From Gammaproteobacteria bacterium (GTDB lineage Bacteria > Pseudomonadota > Gammaproteobacteria > SZUA-140): DNA of 6,555 nucleotides. The stretch lies in NCBI GenBank assembly GCA_026994735.1, contig JALWQD010000155.1:1-6555 (forward strand), given 5' to 3'. How positions within the stretch are numbered: position 1 is the first letter of the stretch; each line of letters begins with the position of its first letter. The translations under genes were made by a program, and so were the position numbers. Below, piece after piece: positions 5,828-6,555 of this stretch. Below the pieces are notes generated by a model. It searched no databases, had not been told where the DNA came from, and saw nothing but the letters and a program-made list of their open reading frames with translations.

Positions 5828-5897
5828 CGCCGCCACCATTTAACTATACTGATAACATCCCGAAAAGCCCGTAAAACCGCGCGCTTTTTATTGCCTG
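5828..5897 (+). other. Degenerate ssrA 3'-end/terminator look-alike, candidate right att site
   Basis: CGCCGCC-ACCATTT (5828-5841) matches the ssrA 3' end CGCCGCC-TCC-ACCATTT (4674-4690) apart from a missing TCC. Further on, GCTTTTTATTGCCTG (5883-5897) matches GCTTTTTTATTGCCTG (4716-4731) apart from one T. The two blocks occur in the same order and similar spacing (70 against 58 bp). An element integrated in ssrA should be bounded on the right by the displaced original 3' end and terminator; this could be that copy after decay. The match is short and imperfect, so chance is possible. Confidence 0.45.
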
Positions 5898-6343
5898 CCT
5901 GTGCAATAGCATCTAGAGTTAGCGCATGGAATACCGAGATCATCAGCGGTCACTTTCAGGCTCCCCCAAGGATCGATGAAACCGTTGCCTCAAAATACTG
6001 CCCTCAGATACGGCCATCAGGAAAGCCGCCAGGGATAAACAGCACACGATCAAGGAGTCGACCATGGCATCAAGCGCTTCAGTTTCAGGGGCAGAAAGAA
6101 GATCGATGGCCAATGGAAGCGCATGATAATGTTCCACAACATATTGAAGATTCATCACTACGAATGGGCTTGGGGATAGACAGAATAACTCAACATACTC
6201 GGTCACACACAATTGGGCTGAACCATGACATATTTATTGGAAATACATTCAACAGTCATGAAAAAATCAATTGATTATGCACCCGACTTGTCGGGAAAAA
6301 GTTTTTCGACAAACTCGTTAGGCAAGTAAAAATAGAGAAGAGC
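5898..6343. other. Stretch without a confident gene, right of the relic
   Basis: No reading frame here looks convincingly coding. The best minus-strand candidate is 5943-6155, 70 codons from MNLQYVVEHYHALPLAIDLL with one hydrophobic segment (DSLIVCCLSLAAFLMAV), but it lacks a Shine-Dalgarno; a TTG at 6212 extends it. A GTG at 5953 with a strong GGGGGAG is discussed as a finding. The plus-strand frame 5807-6274 is poor in composition. Toward 6200-6340 the sequence becomes AT-rich, with inverted repeats at 6282-6315, as expected for a non-coding leader before the gene at 6344. Confidence 0.5.
6282..6315 (+). repeat. Overlapping inverted repeats upstream of the YdeI-like gene
   Basis: CCCGACTTGTCGGG (6282-6295) is a 6-bp palindrome arm pair around TT. 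The sequence can alternatively fold as TTGTCG-GG-AAAAAGTTTTT-CGACAA (6288-6312 region), so the two hairpins are mutually exclusive. Role unknown: terminator of something upstream, operator or leader structure. Confidence 0.4.
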
Positions 6344-6555
6344 ATGGCGCAAGATTTCACTAAGTTGAAAAGAGATAAAAACCCGATGCCTGAATATATT
6401 AAACAGGCTTTGGAAGAGAATGATGTGGCTTTTGACTATGAATCACGCCCCGCATATCAAAAAAATGATTACATCGGCTGGATTGAAAGAGCAAAAAAAC
6501 AGGGAACAAAAGAAAAACGTCTTCAGCAAATGATCCATGAACTAAAAATTGGGGG
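6344..6555 (+). CDS. YdeI/OmpD-associated (OmdA) family protein, N-terminal part
   Basis: Seventy codons are visible before the window ends. The product begins MAQDFTKLKRDKNPMPEYIK and then shows QALEEN (21-26), YESRPAYQKNDYIGWIERAK (32-51) and KEKRLQQMIHEL (56-67). The pattern S/A-RPxYQxNDYIxWIxxAKxxxTxxKRLxxM is the hallmark of the bacteriocin-protection, YdeI or OmpD-associated family; members are small cytoplasmic proteins of poorly known biochemistry, some linked genetically to resistance to antimicrobial peptides. The ATG at 6344 is preceded by a purine-rich GAGAAGAG; an internal ATG at codon 15 (MPEYIK) is a possible alternative because the family core starts there. Its codons are AT-richer than those of smpB or aroC, which may reflect a horizontally acquired or lowly expressed gene. 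Family call is firm; function is not. Confidence 0.85.
   Translation, partial: MAQDFTKLKRDKNPMPEYIKQALEENDVAFDYESRPAYQKNDYIGWIERAKKQGTKEKRLQQMIHELKIG

Noticed and set aside
5807..6274. 155-codon plus-strand ORF
   Set aside because: Composition is not protein-like and it begins inside the candidate att region without a ribosome binding site.
6246..6323. Integron attC site (ATTCAAC ... GTTAGGC)
   Set aside because: Outer core words fit the degenerate patterns, but R''/R' complement only at AAC and no L''/L' arms pair; hairpins present have a different layout.

Overview
The window looks like a gammaproteobacterial chromosome of moderate GC content. The evidence is a trigger-factor gene preceded by a tRNA cluster, an aroC-MFS pair and a smpB-ssrA pair, plus a tmRNA tag peptide (ANDDNYALAA) that is typical of gammaproteobacteria such as Pseudomonas. 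I cannot name the genus.

Layout: positions 1-435 hold the first 145 codons of tig, minus strand, running off the left edge. Positions 523-1219 hold five minus-strand tRNA genes, all with encoded CCA, in transcription order Pro(UGG), Arg(UCU), His(GUG), Lys(CUU), Leu(UAG). A near-consensus sigma70 promoter at 1263-1291 lies upstream of them, and the array leads into tig. Positions 1371-3681 hold an aroC to MFS-transporter operon, also minus strand. A 96-bp divergent spacer then leads to smpB (3778-4248) and ssrA (4325-4687) on the plus strand; the mRNA-protein partners of trans-translation are adjacent and their candidate promoters share an 18-nt element. A strong intrinsic terminator follows ssrA.

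The 3' end of ssrA is a classic integration site, and 4740-5900 looks like a collapsed prophage or island. It holds a P4-type integrase cut to 48 codons, GGGGGCAAC arm-type repeats near both ends, an intact-looking 58-residue phage ORF, and a frameshifted, internally deleted fragment resembling a large polyvalent (PBECR/LPD-like) phage protein. At the right end there is a degenerate sequence resembling the ssrA 3' end and its terminator. Positions 5898-6343 hold no confident gene. From 6344 a YdeI/OmpD-associated family gene begins and runs off the right edge.

The left two thirds are ordinary housekeeping genes for protein quality control (trigger factor, tmRNA/SmpB), translation (tRNAs) and aromatic biosynthesis (chorismate synthase). 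The unusual part is the eroded element in ssrA. I see no complete novel system. The most instructive points are the twin smpB/ssrA promoter elements, a possibly leaderless aroC mRNA and the structure of the relic element.
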